From: JABFSS01 sp964449445
GTDB taxonomy: Bacteria; Patescibacteriota; Gracilibacteria; Peribacterales; Peribacteraceae
Assembly (NCBI GenBank): GCA_964449445.1
Contig: CAYUZT010000002.1
Location: 1 to 64,000, forward strand
Length of the DNA stretch: 64,000 nucleotides
Direction: 5' to 3'
The notes beneath the pieces were generated by a model. It saw only the letters and a program-made list of their open reading frames with translations. It searched no databases and was not told the DNA's origin. Shown here in pieces: positions 38,993 through 45,450 of the stretch (position 1 is its first letter; each line of letters starts with the position of its first letter). A program made the translations under genes and the position numbers.

Positions 38993-40576
38993 GTGTCCCG
39001 ACGCGCCCTCCTCTCCGTCTCCGATAAGACCGGAATCGAGAATTTCGCACGAAAATTGATCGATGTGGGCTTCGAAATTGTCAGTACGGGAGGCACTCAA
39101 AAAGCCCTCGCGGCAGCGGGCATCCCCGTGACGTCCGCGGAAGATATCACGAAATTTCCCGAGTGCTTTGGCGGCCGCGTGAAGACCATGCATCCGCTGA
39201 TCATGGGAGGAATTTTGTTTCGACGGGACAACTCCGATGACGTGCGAGAGGCGAAAAAATTAGGGATCACGCCGATTGATCTTGTTGTTGTGAATCTGTA
39301 TCCGTTTGCGGAGAAACAGGATATTGAACAGATCGATATTGGGGGCCCAACATTACTCCGCAGCGCCGCAAAAAATCACGCGCATGTCACTGTTGTCTGC
39401 GATCCCGCCGATTACGAACGTGTCATCAATGAACTCCAGAGCGGCGATACTCCGCCGCGAACCCGCCAGGACCTTTCCGCGAAAGTATTTCTCCACACGG
39501 CAGCCTACGATGCGATGATTACGGAATGGCTTAGTGAAGGGAAGAATACGGGAGTGATGATGACCAACGGCACGCAATTACGATATGGAGAGAACCCACA
39601 TCAGTGGGGGAAGTTTTATGAAGTTATGAGTCTCCCCTCTCCCTCGCCGAGCACAGCGAGGCGTGGGGGAGGGGTCGGGGGAGGGGGTTTTTGGAAAAAA
39701 TTACAAGGAAAGGATCTTAGCTACCTAAACCTCCTCGACGCCGACAGCGCCTGGACCGCCGTTCAGGAATTTACCGAACCGACCGCGGTTTTTGTAAAAC
39801 ACGCGAACCCCTCCGGCATTGCATCGCACGAAAACATCGACGAAGCGTTCCAGCGCGCCTACGACGCAGATCGCCTTTCCGCCTTCGGCGTGATCATCGC
39901 GCTCAATCGTGAATGCACCGCCGCGATTGCGCAGAAAATTATCGATCAGAAGATGTTCGTAGAAGTAATTATTGCGCCCTCCTATGAGGACAAATCATTG
40001 GAATTACTGAAACAGAAGCCGAATCTCAGGGTACTCACAGTGGACAGAGGACAATGGACAGAGGACAGAGACTTTGTCCACTGTCCTCTTTCCTCTGTCC
40101 TCTATCGCTCGGCGCTCGGTGGGATGTTGATGCAGGATGCAGACACAAAAGTTATAACAGAGTCTGACCTGACAGTCGTGACAAAGAAAAAGCCGAGCGC
40201 GAGCGATATCCGTGATCTCCTCTTCGCATGGAAATGCGTGAAGCATGCAAAGAGCAATGCCATCGTCTTCGCAGGTGACCGGGTGACCGTCGGAATCGGC
40301 GCCGGGCAGACAAGTAGAGTTGATGCGACATGGATCGCCGCGAAGCGCGCTGATGCCCATAACGCCGACACACAGCGCGGCGTTTCTCGCCGCAACCTTG
40401 TGATGGCCAGTGATGCCTTTTTCCCCTTCCCCGATTCTGTGGAAGAAGCCGCCAAGCACGGCATTGTCGCAATTATTCAACCAGGTGGATCAATCCGGGA
40501 TGCCGAAGTATTCGCAAAAGCGGACGAACTGGGATTAGTGATGGTAACAACAGGAGTACGGGCGTTTCGGCATTGA
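38993..40576 (+). CDS. purH: PurH, bifunctional AICAR transformylase/IMP cyclohydrolase, with two repeat insertions
   Basis: PurH does the last two steps of IMP synthesis. The IMP cyclohydrolase part has 'ALLSVSDKTGIENFARKL', 'GGRVKTMHPLIMGGIL' and 'DLVVVNLYPF'; the transformylase part has 'LRYGENPHQWGKFY', 'FVKHANPSGIAS' and 'KCVKHAKSNAIVFAGDR' with the catalytic Lys-His. The length is 527 residues. Two repeats are inserted in frame: 'LPSPSPSTARRGGGVGGGG' (39631-39689) after the NPHQ motif, and 'RGQWTEDRDFVHCPLSSV' (40038-40103) farther on. All catalytic motifs are intact. It starts with GTG and has no untranslated leader. No other purine gene is nearby. Confidence 0.95.
   Translation: MSRRALLSVSDKTGIENFARKLIDVGFEIVSTGGTQKALAAAGIPVTSAEDITKFPECFGGRVKTMHPLIMGGILFRRDNSDDVREAKKLGITPIDLVVVNLYPFAEKQDIEQIDIGGPTLLRSAAKNHAHVTVVCDPADYERVINELQSGDTPPRTRQDLSAKVFLHTAAYDAMITEWLSEGKNTGVMMTNGTQLRYGENPHQWGKFYEVMSLPSPSPSTARRGGGVGGGGFWKKLQGKDLSYLNLLDADSAWTAVQEFTEPTAVFVKHANPSGIASHENIDEAFQRAYDADRLSAFGVIIALNRECTAAIAQKIIDQKMFVEVIIAPSYEDKSLELLKQKPNLRVLTVDRGQWTEDRDFVHCPLSSVLYRSALGGMLMQDADTKVITESDLTVVTKKKPSASDIRDLLFAWKCVKHAKSNAIVFAGDRVTVGIGAGQTSRVDATWIAAKRADAHNADTQRGVSRRNLVMASDAFFPFPDSVEEAAKHGIVAIIQPGGSIRDAEVFAKADELGLVMVTTGVRAFRH
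39631..39689. repeat. GC-rich palindromic repeat, copy in purH
   Basis: TCTCCCCTCTCCCTCGCC, a GAGCACAGCGAGGC core and GGGGGAGGGGTCGGGGGA form a near-palindrome within the purH reading frame. Confidence 0.85.
40038..40103. repeat. GTGGACAGAGGAC palindromic repeat in purH
   Basis: Words CAGTGGACAGAGGACAATGG on the left and GTCCACTGTCCTCT with CTGTCCTCT on the right form a hairpin of more than 20 bp inside the coding region. Confidence 0.8.
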
Positions 40577-40695
40577 GGGAAAATAGTTGTGGGAAATGAA
40601 TAAATGTGTAGTAATAGTATGTTCAATCTTTCCAGTCAAAGGTCGGTCCTTGACGGGTTGAACCGCGATCTTTTCTCATCGAAAGGAGGTGCCCC

Positions 40696-40911
40696 ATGAA
40701 AAAAATCCAGAATGGGCTCCTCGCTTTCCTAGCCATCCTCTGCATGGTGTGCGCGATATACACCGCACTCCATGTTGACGACTCACCAGAGCCAATCTTG
40801 GCTCTGATACTCGTCTCAGGACGTTTCGGCCTCATGGCGATTGCCATCGTGGCTGTCATGATTCTGAGAGGACGCTTGGACGCAGCTCTTAGTGGAGCTG
40901 CGAGAAATTGA
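40696..40911 (+). CDS. Small two-TM membrane protein, 71 residues
   Basis: Two hydrophobic helices (about residues 7-25, 'GLLAFLAILCMVCAIYTAL', and 35-58, 'ILALILVSGRFGLMAIAIVAV') are joined by an acidic loop (DDSPEP). A consensus Shine-Dalgarno sequence, AAAGGAGG, lies 6 bases before the ATG and is the best in the window. I do not recognise the protein. A hairpin with CCGTCTCTC/GAGAGACGG follows as a likely terminator. Confidence 0.65.
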   Translation: MKKIQNGLLAFLAILCMVCAIYTALHVDDSPEPILALILVSGRFGLMAIAIVAVMILRGRLDAALSGAARN

Positions 40912-40928
40912 CGACCTTCCGGTCGTCT

Positions 40929-40966
40929 CCGTCTCTCATCGCTTCGGCGGCGAGAGACGGATTTAA
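40929..40966 (+). terminator. Likely terminator of the two-TM gene
   Basis: CCGTCTCTC and GAGAGACGG form a 9-bp stem with a 16-base loop that can pair further, followed by ATTTAAAA. The T tract is short. Confidence 0.5.
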
Positions 40967-40982
40967 AAAATTCACTATTTTT

Positions 40983-41258
40983 TCAGGCACTGAGCTTCAC
41001 ACTCACGGATGGTGCATATTGTAATCGCTTGTAGAGAGCAGTAAGCGCTGCCTCATACTCGGGCTCGTCGTGGGAAATAGGCTGATGTGGTTCCACACGA
41101 CCTACTGTACGACCGATCATTGTATGGTGTGTATGAAGCAGTTTATCTAGCTCTTGTTGAGCAGCTGAGAGAAGATCTGGATGAACCCCGCGCTCTCTTG
41201 CTTTATCGCGAGCATCGAGAACATTCCCTACGCGTATTTTTTCCTGAGGGGGAACCAT
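40983..41258 (-). CDS. Unknown small protein, 91 residues
   Basis: I do not recognise this soluble protein. It has a helical N-terminal half ('LDARDKARERGVHPDLLSAAQ') and a His-rich stretch (LLHTHHTMIGRTVGRVEPHQP). There is no membrane segment and no Shine-Dalgarno sequence. It is on the same strand as recR, 329 bases downstream of it. Confidence 0.5.
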   Translation of the reverse strand: MVPPQEKIRVGNVLDARDKARERGVHPDLLSAAQQELDKLLHTHHTMIGRTVGRVEPHQPISHDEPEYEAALTALYKRLQYAPSVSVKLSA

Positions 41259-41443
41259 AAACAGATGGTAACAGAATCTTTGTCTTCGTCAAAAATAGCA
41301 ATGGAGCTGGAAATTAGTGAAGGCGGTGGGCACCCGCGCGCCACGGGGGGTGAAGGGGTGCTTCTTGAGCTTCCTCCTGGTGCGTCCCGACAAAAAAGCA
41401 GAAACAGGTTGAGTGTGCACTGGCGCGCGGTGCGCTTTCTTTG

Positions 41444-41476
41444 GTTCTTTCTTTGTCGGGCAGACAAAGAAAGAAC
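41444..41476. repeat. Perfect 14-bp inverted repeat
   Basis: GTTCTTTCTTTGTC and GACAAAGAAAGAAC are separated by the 5-base loop GGGCA. Confidence 0.75.
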
Positions 41477-41528
41477 ACTCACAACGACCTGCGTCCTGCC
41501 AACGCCTCTCTTAGTGTCACTTGATCCG

Positions 41529-41577
41529 CAAACTCTCCCTCGTTACGTTCGCGGCTCCGCCGCGAACTACTCGGGAT
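41529..41577 (-). repeat. Covarying hairpin element downstream of recR
   Basis: On the minus strand TCATCCCGAGTA is followed by a perfect 9-bp stem GTTCGCGGC/GCCGCGAAC with loop GGA, then GTAACGAGG. It is the partner of 21669-21714. Confidence 0.75.
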
Positions 41578-41587
41578 GACAGTCTTA

Positions 41588-42184
41588 TTAAATATTTCTT
41601 CTTCCAAGAAGTGCTTCTCGTAAAGTTACTTGATCGGCAAACTCGATGTCGGCCCCCATAGGCAGTCCATGCGCGAGTCGTGTGACGGTGGGAACGAGAT
41701 TTTTGAGTTTCCCTCGCAAATAATTCGCCGTTGCCTCACCCTCGATATCCGGATTCATCGCGAGAATGACTTCCTTAATGTCTCCAGACCGTACACGGTC
41801 GATCAGCTCTTTCAACTTCAGCTGCTCCGGCCCCATGCCGTCGATTGGTGAAAGGACGCCGTGGAGAACGTGGTAGACACCTGTGAAAGACGTCTTTTCA
41901 AACGCGACGACGTCGAGCGGGTTTTCGACAACCAAAATCATGGAACGATCACGTCCGTGATTACGGCAGATTTCACACTCTTCTTCTGTCGTGACCATTT
42001 GGCACGTCCTGCAATAGAGGAGTTCATTTTTGAGCTTCTGCAGCGCCTGTCCGAGTGCTTCCGGCGAGGCTTTTGAGCTCCGTAGGAGGTGAAACGTGAG
42101 GCGTTCGGCAGACTTCGGGCCAATGCCCGGAAGCTTACTGAATTCTTCGATTGCCTTGAGAATTTGAGTCGGGAGCAGGGCCAT
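41588..42184 (-). CDS. recR: RecR recombination mediator
   Basis: RecR works with RecF and RecO to load RecA at single-strand gaps. The helix-hairpin-helix is 'FSKLPGIGPKSAERLTFHLL', the zinc finger is 'CRTCQMVTTEEECEIC', and the Toprim domain has 'ILVVENPLDVVAFE' and 'VILAMNPDIEGEATANYL'. The length from ATG 42184 is 198 residues, the family norm. The longer frame to 42256 is rejected, since a TATCCT box lies 7 bases before this ATG. recO and recF are not in the window. Confidence 0.95.
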   Translation of the reverse strand: MALLPTQILKAIEEFSKLPGIGPKSAERLTFHLLRSSKASPEALGQALQKLKNELLYCRTCQMVTTEEECEICRNHGRDRSMILVVENPLDVVAFEKTSFTGVYHVLHGVLSPIDGMGPEQLKLKELIDRVRSGDIKEVILAMNPDIEGEATANYLRGKLKNLVPTVTRLAHGLPMGADIEFADQVTLREALLGRRNI

Positions 42185-42191
42185 TGGCGAT

Positions 42192-42197
42192 AGGATA
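42192..42197 (-). promoter_or_regulatory. Possible -10 box of recR (leaderless start)
   Basis: TATCCT on the minus strand is 7 bases before the recR ATG at 42184. The -35 is not convincing. Confidence 0.35.
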
Positions 42198-42257
42198 CAC
42201 ATCGAAATGTAATTTGTATGGCGTTCGAGAATTTTTTCGTTATTCTGCGTCCGCAAA

Positions 42258-42575
42258 ATGTCTATTATCGCTTCCTACAAGGGCACCTTAAATCCAGTAG
42301 AGAAGGATGTGATAGGAATTCTTACCTCAGGAGGTGATAATCGAACTATATTGATAACAGTGGCTGGAAAATTGAGGGACGGAGTAACAGATACGATAAA
42401 GACTGCATTGTTGCAGTTCAGTAGTAACTGTGCGACAGGTGGAGACGAAACTGTTGCTGGACAGGCGCATATGCTTGCCACGGGAAAACCTATTCCCAAA
42501 GTAAAATTACAACAAGGCAGAGAGGAACGGGCAAGGTGGTCCCGAAATCTTGAAGCACAATCGTTACATATTTAA
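42258..42575 (+). CDS. Unknown protein, 105 residues
   Basis: I do not recognise this protein. The first half looks like alternating strands ('DVIGILTSGGDNRTILITVAG'), followed by helical 'TDTIKTALLQFSSNC' and a charged C-terminus. It has no membrane segment. It is divergent from recR, and its stop is 5 bases from the smpB stop. A TATTCT 11 bases before the ATG may be its -10. Confidence 0.5.
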   Translation: MSIIASYKGTLNPVEKDVIGILTSGGDNRTILITVAGKLRDGVTDTIKTALLQFSSNCATGGDETVAGQAHMLATGKPIPKVKLQQGREERARWSRNLEAQSLHI

Positions 42576-42580
42576 AAACT

Positions 42581-43021
42581 TCACAATTCTCTCCCCTCGC
42601 GCAATCTCCTTCCTGTTTCGCGTTCTTTGATGAGCTGACGCTTGTCCATTTTCTTCCTACCACGACACACACCAATCAGGAGTTTAATGTATTTGCCTGA
42701 ACGCACTTCCAGGGGAATCAGTGTCATCCCCTTCTCTTCCGTTGCGCGCTGAAGTTTGCCGAGTTCATTTTTTGCGAGCAGCAGTTGCCGGTCGCGGTGT
42801 TCATCGTGAGCAACATCCGGTCCGGTAAACGCGTATTTGCTGATGCCGGCACTTTTCAGGATTGGCTTCCCGCCAAGGAACGACACGTATGCGCCCGCTA
42901 AATTGATGTGCCCTCGACGGCACGATTTTGCTTCTGGACCGGTGAGGATCATGCCGGCTTCCACTGTTTCCAGGATCTCGTAATCAAAGCGCGCGCGCCG
43001 GTTTTGTGCGACAACCTTCAT
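42581..43021 (-). CDS. smpB: SmpB, tmRNA-binding protein
   Basis: SmpB brings tmRNA to stalled ribosomes. The core is clear: 'VAQNRRARFDYEILETVEAGM', 'LTGPEAKSCRRGHINLAGAYV', 'RDRQLLLAKNELGKL' and 'PLEVRSGKYIKLLIGVCRGRKKMDKR', ending in the basic tail that enters the mRNA channel. The length is 146 residues. ATG 43021 is chosen over the one three codons upstream, because that one overlaps a TACAAT box lying 7 bases before 43021. No tmRNA gene was recognised in the window. Confidence 0.93.
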   Translation of the reverse strand: MKVVAQNRRARFDYEILETVEAGMILTGPEAKSCRRGHINLAGAYVSFLGGKPILKSAGISKYAFTGPDVAHDEHRDRQLLLAKNELGKLQRATEEKGMTLIPLEVRSGKYIKLLIGVCRGRKKMDKRQLIKERETGRRLREGREL

Positions 43022-43028
43022 AGACTCC

Positions 43029-43034
43029 ATTGTA
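43029..43034 (-). promoter_or_regulatory. -10 box of smpB (leaderless start)
   Basis: TACAAT on the minus strand lies 7 bases before the chosen smpB ATG. Confidence 0.4.
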
Positions 43035-43079
43035 TCGGTGAATTGCCTGTTTTGCGCTTAGGGAAGGGCAAGGATATGT

Positions 43080-43107
43080 TTGACAATTCCTAGAAATGCA
43101 GTAAAAT
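43080..43107 (+). promoter_or_regulatory. Promoter of the structured RNA candidate
   Basis: A perfect TTGACA (43080-43085), a 16-base spacer and TAAAAT (43102-43107) point into the structured region, with a start near 43114. No gene follows on this strand. Confidence 0.65.
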
Positions 43108-43113
43108 TCTCGT

Positions 43114-43296
43114 GTCAGATGTGCTTAGTTCTTCGCCTCATCGTTTCGAATCCCTGTGCCGGGGTAATCTCTCTTTAGAGGTTCCCGGACCGTGTTCGAA
43201 GTGACGAGGCGAAGCGACTACCGATTATTCGGTAACCGCATGCCTGACGATCATGTCAGGGCCTCACCCTTCATAGGGCGTAGGCCCTGGATTTTA
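43114..43296 (+). ncRNA. Structured small RNA candidate, about 183 nt
   Basis: A consensus promoter is followed by a 19-bp stem pairing 43132-43150 with 43195-43213 (one A-C mismatch and two wobble pairs). An inner CCGGG/CCCGG hairpin lies inside it. Then come hairpins ACCGA/TCGGT and CCTGAC/GTCAGG, and a closing hairpin CAGGGCCT/AGGCCCTG (43257-43289) followed by ATTTT. The length recalls 6S RNA, but the fold does not match 6S, SRP RNA or tmRNA. It lies between pilD and smpB on the opposite strand. The identity is unknown. Confidence 0.6.
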
Positions 43297-44037
43297 TGGA
43301 AAGAGAAATCCGAGAATTTTCTGGCCCCAGCCAAAAGCCACCACAGCTCCCACAATAAGAAAAGGCCCAAAAGCGAGACGGCTCGTGAGTGCCTTTTGTT
43401 TTTGAAGCAGCAGAATCACTGCGAAGAACGCTCCGAGAACGTACGCGATCCAAAGACTGAGAAGGAGGAGTGGGATGTTTCCTAAAAAAGCGCCGATGCC
43501 AATGGCGAGTATAATATCGCCGCTCCCAACCCACTTGCCGCGATTGAGCAGCCACTGGAGCCCAAAGAATCCCCCACCAATGATTGCGGGGAGAAGAAAC
43601 GGAGATCCTTTGAGAGTACTGAAGAGAACAGAGAGGAGGATAAAGGGAATAGTGAGCGCATCGGGAATCATTGAAGTTTTCGCATCAGTCACAGCAATCA
43701 AGAGCAGCAACCAAAAGCTAACACCGAGGAGAATGGAAAGACCAATCGACGGAAATTCGTGATGCAAGGCATAGAGAAAAATCATCCCGCTTATCAGTTC
43801 AACAAGCGGGTACTGCCAGGAAATGGCGTTTTTACACATGCGGCAACGCGCGCGCAGAAAAAGAAAACTCACCACGGGTATCAAATCCAGCATTTGGAGT
43901 GTCCTCCCGCATTTCGGACACATCGATCTCCCTCCGATGCTTTTGCCTTCCGGCAAACGATGAATCAGAACATTCCCGAAGCTTCCCAGAACCAGACCGA
44001 AGAGGAAGATGAGGGCACTGAGTGGAAACGGAGGCAT
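43294..44037 (-). CDS. pilD: PilD, prepilin peptidase
   Basis: PilD cuts the leaders of prepilins and methylates the new N-terminus. The N-terminal domain has the tetracysteine zinc site 'CPKCGRTL' and 'CRMCKNAI'. The aspartyl protease motifs are 'AVTDAKTSMIPDALT' and 'GSGDIILAIGIGAFLGN'. About seven membrane helices are seen and the length is 247 residues. It would process the five prepilins at 30.4-35 kb, though it is 5 kb from pilB. A TATGAT box lies exactly 6 bases before the ATG. Confidence 0.95.
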   Translation of the reverse strand: MPPFPLSALIFLFGLVLGSFGNVLIHRLPEGKSIGGRSMCPKCGRTLQMLDLIPVVSFLFLRARCRMCKNAISWQYPLVELISGMIFLYALHHEFPSIGLSILLGVSFWLLLLIAVTDAKTSMIPDALTIPFILLSVLFSTLKGSPFLLPAIIGGGFFGLQWLLNRGKWVGSGDIILAIGIGAFLGNIPLLLLSLWIAYVLGAFFAVILLLQKQKALTSRLAFGPFLIVGAVVAFGWGQKILGFLFP

Positions 44038-44043
44038 GCAAAC

Positions 44044-44049
44044 ATCATA
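44044..44049 (-). promoter_or_regulatory. -10 box of pilD (leaderless start)
   Basis: TATGAT on the minus strand lies 6 bases before the pilD ATG at 44037. The gene could also be read from the upstream promoter at 44712. Confidence 0.35.
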
Positions 44050-44085
44050 CAGTTCCCTCTTTTTCTCAGTTTCCTCTCCGCCCTC

Positions 44086-44703
44086 TCACGCCCTCTTTGC
44101 CCTCTTCCTCCCCACAACCGCCCCCACTGCCATAACCGCGAGCACATCCAACCCAAACCCCGACTGCGGTAACCGTCCGTTCGTGTGAGCGACAGCGGTG
44201 ATCTCTGGGACAGGATCGGATTGAGGCGGCATCTCTTCTGGAATAAAGACCGGTTCGGGATATGACACGTCCTGCGCAATAACAGGTACAGGTTCTACTG
44301 GGGGACTCCAGGAAGAAGATGACCACGATTCCGATGAACTGGCAGCAGCCTGCGCCATGACGGCTGGAGCTGTGACTGTGATGGCAGCTGACGAGTTCGC
44401 GGACGACGCAGACGGAATGGGCTGAAAGAATTTCTTGAGCCCACGGAGTGATCCAAACGGCCCCAGCTGCAAACGATTTTCCGAACTCCGCGATGAAGCC
44501 GCAGAAGAAGACCACGTCGCCTGCGCGATTTCCGGCGAGTCGAGCGTGCCTGTTGGGCGCGCGTGACCTGCGGAGTCGAAGGTGAGAGCAGCTTGAACGT
44601 ACCCCGAGCCCACGGTGTAGCCCTGGTAAAGAACGAATGCGACTGTAGCGCCTATCACAGCACCGAGAAGCTGTTTCCAGAGAGGAGTTTTTGTGTCGGA
44701 CAT
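44086..44703 (-). CDS. Membrane-anchored Ser/Pro-rich protein with LPQSG sorting-like C-terminus
   Basis: An N-terminal membrane helix (about residues 10-35) is followed by a Ser/Ala/Pro-rich, low-complexity region of about 130 residues, including 'SSESWSSSSWSPPVEPVP'. The C-terminus reads 'LPQSG', then a hydrophobic helix 'FGLDVLAVMAVGAVVG' and a basic tail 'RKRAKRA', the three-part layout of a sortase signal. No sortase gene is in the window. The length is 205 residues. It has a TGC-extended TATAAT promoter 8 bases upstream and precedes pilD by 48 bases. The function is unknown. Confidence 0.65.
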   Translation of the reverse strand: MSDTKTPLWKQLLGAVIGATVAFVLYQGYTVGSGYVQAALTFDSAGHARPTGTLDSPEIAQATWSSSAASSRSSENRLQLGPFGSLRGLKKFFQPIPSASSANSSAAITVTAPAVMAQAAASSSESWSSSSWSPPVEPVPVIAQDVSYPEPVFIPEEMPPQSDPVPEITAVAHTNGRLPQSGFGLDVLAVMAVGAVVGRKRAKRA

Positions 44704-44711
44704 TTCCTTTT

Positions 44712-44720
44712 ATTATAGCA
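44712..44720 (-). promoter_or_regulatory. Extended -10 of the LPQSG gene
   Basis: TGC-TATAAT on the minus strand ends 8 bases before the ATG at 44703, leaving at most a leader of one or two bases. Confidence 0.55.
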
Positions 44721-44751
44721 CAAAAGTAGATGCTGCTAAAGAGCGAACACA

Positions 44752-44885
44752 CGAAGGATTCCGAAGACGCCGAAGAGTCCGAGGTCCCGCTAGAAAGGCC
44801 CTAGTAAAACAGGAGAAAGCCTATTCGCTTTCTATGACATCTGGTCCTCGGACTCTTCGGATTCCTCGGACTTCTCGGACTCTTT
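44752..44885. repeat. Inverted TCCGAAGAGTCCGAGG word repeat
   Basis: The left arm (44752-44790) carries GGATTCCGAAGA and GAGTCCGAGGTCC. The right arm (44842-44885) carries the complement (GGTCCTCGGACTCTTCGGAT) and encodes the C-terminus of the cytidylyltransferase-like protein. Confidence 0.75.
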
Positions 44886-45299
44886 TCTTCGAAGACTACT
44901 TTTAAACTCCTCCGGACGGTATGCAGGGAGCCTTTCCACCGGACAGGCAAAGTCACTTTCCTTCACGCCCGGAGGAAGCTTCTGATCGTAACCGAGAAGA
45001 ATGAGATCGGGCGCAATTTCTCGCACGGGCTTGAGGAAATCTTTCGGATCCCCAAGAACAACTGTCACTTCTGAAAACGCTTTTTTCACTGTCTCCGCTC
45101 GTTCAGTTTCACTCTGATCCGACGTCTTTCCCTTGATACGTTCCACATTGCGATCCCGCGCAACGATCACGGTCACATCACCCCGCCTTCGTCCGCCTCG
45201 GGCGGACTCCGGCGGGCAGGCGCGCTTGATCGCTTCGGAAATGACAAACGCATGACCCGGATGGAAGTGATCGAAAGTCCCAAAAATAAGAACGCGCAT
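44832..45299 (-). CDS. Cytidylyltransferase-like nucleotidyltransferase with repeat insertion and tail
   Basis: The fold is marked by 'VLIFGTFDHFHPGHAFVI' with the HxGH motif and 'LILLGYDQ', as in glycerol-3-phosphate cytidylyltransferase and archaeal-type FAD synthetase. The substrate is unsure. The length is 155 residues from ATG 45299; an ATG at 45305 adds two. Residues about 19-32 (ACPPESARGGRRRG) come from a palindromic GCGGGCAGG repeat (45181-45222) inserted between the HxGH motif and the next strand. The last residues (KESEKSEESEESEDQMS) come from the TCCGAAGAG word repeat. It is thus altered by two unrelated repeats. Confidence 0.78.
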   Translation of the reverse strand: MRVLIFGTFDHFHPGHAFVISEAIKRACPPESARGGRRRGDVTVIVARDRNVERIKGKTSDQSETERAETVKKAFSEVTVVLGDPKDFLKPVREIAPDLILLGYDQKLPPGVKESDFACPVERLPAYRPEEFKSSLRRKESEKSEESEESEDQMS

Positions 45300-45329
45300 G
45301 TGCATGCATCCTACCCAATTATCGATCAC

Positions 45330-45450
45330 AAATCCCAAATCCTAAGCACCAAATTCTAAATAATGACCAATTTTATAAAATTCAAAAAAGGGTTATAGAT
45401 CTTTGAATTTTGGAAATTATTTAGAATTTGGGATTTAGTGCTTAGAATTT
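45330..45450. repeat. Long inverted AAATCCCAAATCC-word repeat
   Basis: Arms of about 50 bases (AAATCCCAAATCCTAAGCAC on the left and its near-complement with GGGATTTAGTGCTTAG on the right) form an almost perfect hairpin in the gap between two minus-strand genes. It ends in TTTTT on the plus strand. Confidence 0.75.

Larger units (their letters stand above)
41259..41587. other. 329-base gap with hairpins, no gene seen
   Basis: This gap holds a GC-rich stretch with GGCACCCGCGCGCC, a perfect 14-bp hairpin (41444-41476) and the recR-side copy of the covarying hairpin (41529-41577). A plus-strand open frame crosses it, but its translation looks random. Confidence 0.5.

Noticed and set aside
41181..41579. 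Plus-strand open frame of 132 residues over the gap before recR
   Set aside because: The translation looks random, it crosses two strong hairpins and the upstream gene on the other strand, and it has no start signals.
43114..43296. tmRNA, SRP RNA or 6S RNA as identity of the structured region
   Set aside because: The tRNA-like ends and tag frame of tmRNA, the GGAA-type tip of SRP RNA and the central bubble of 6S RNA are all missing.
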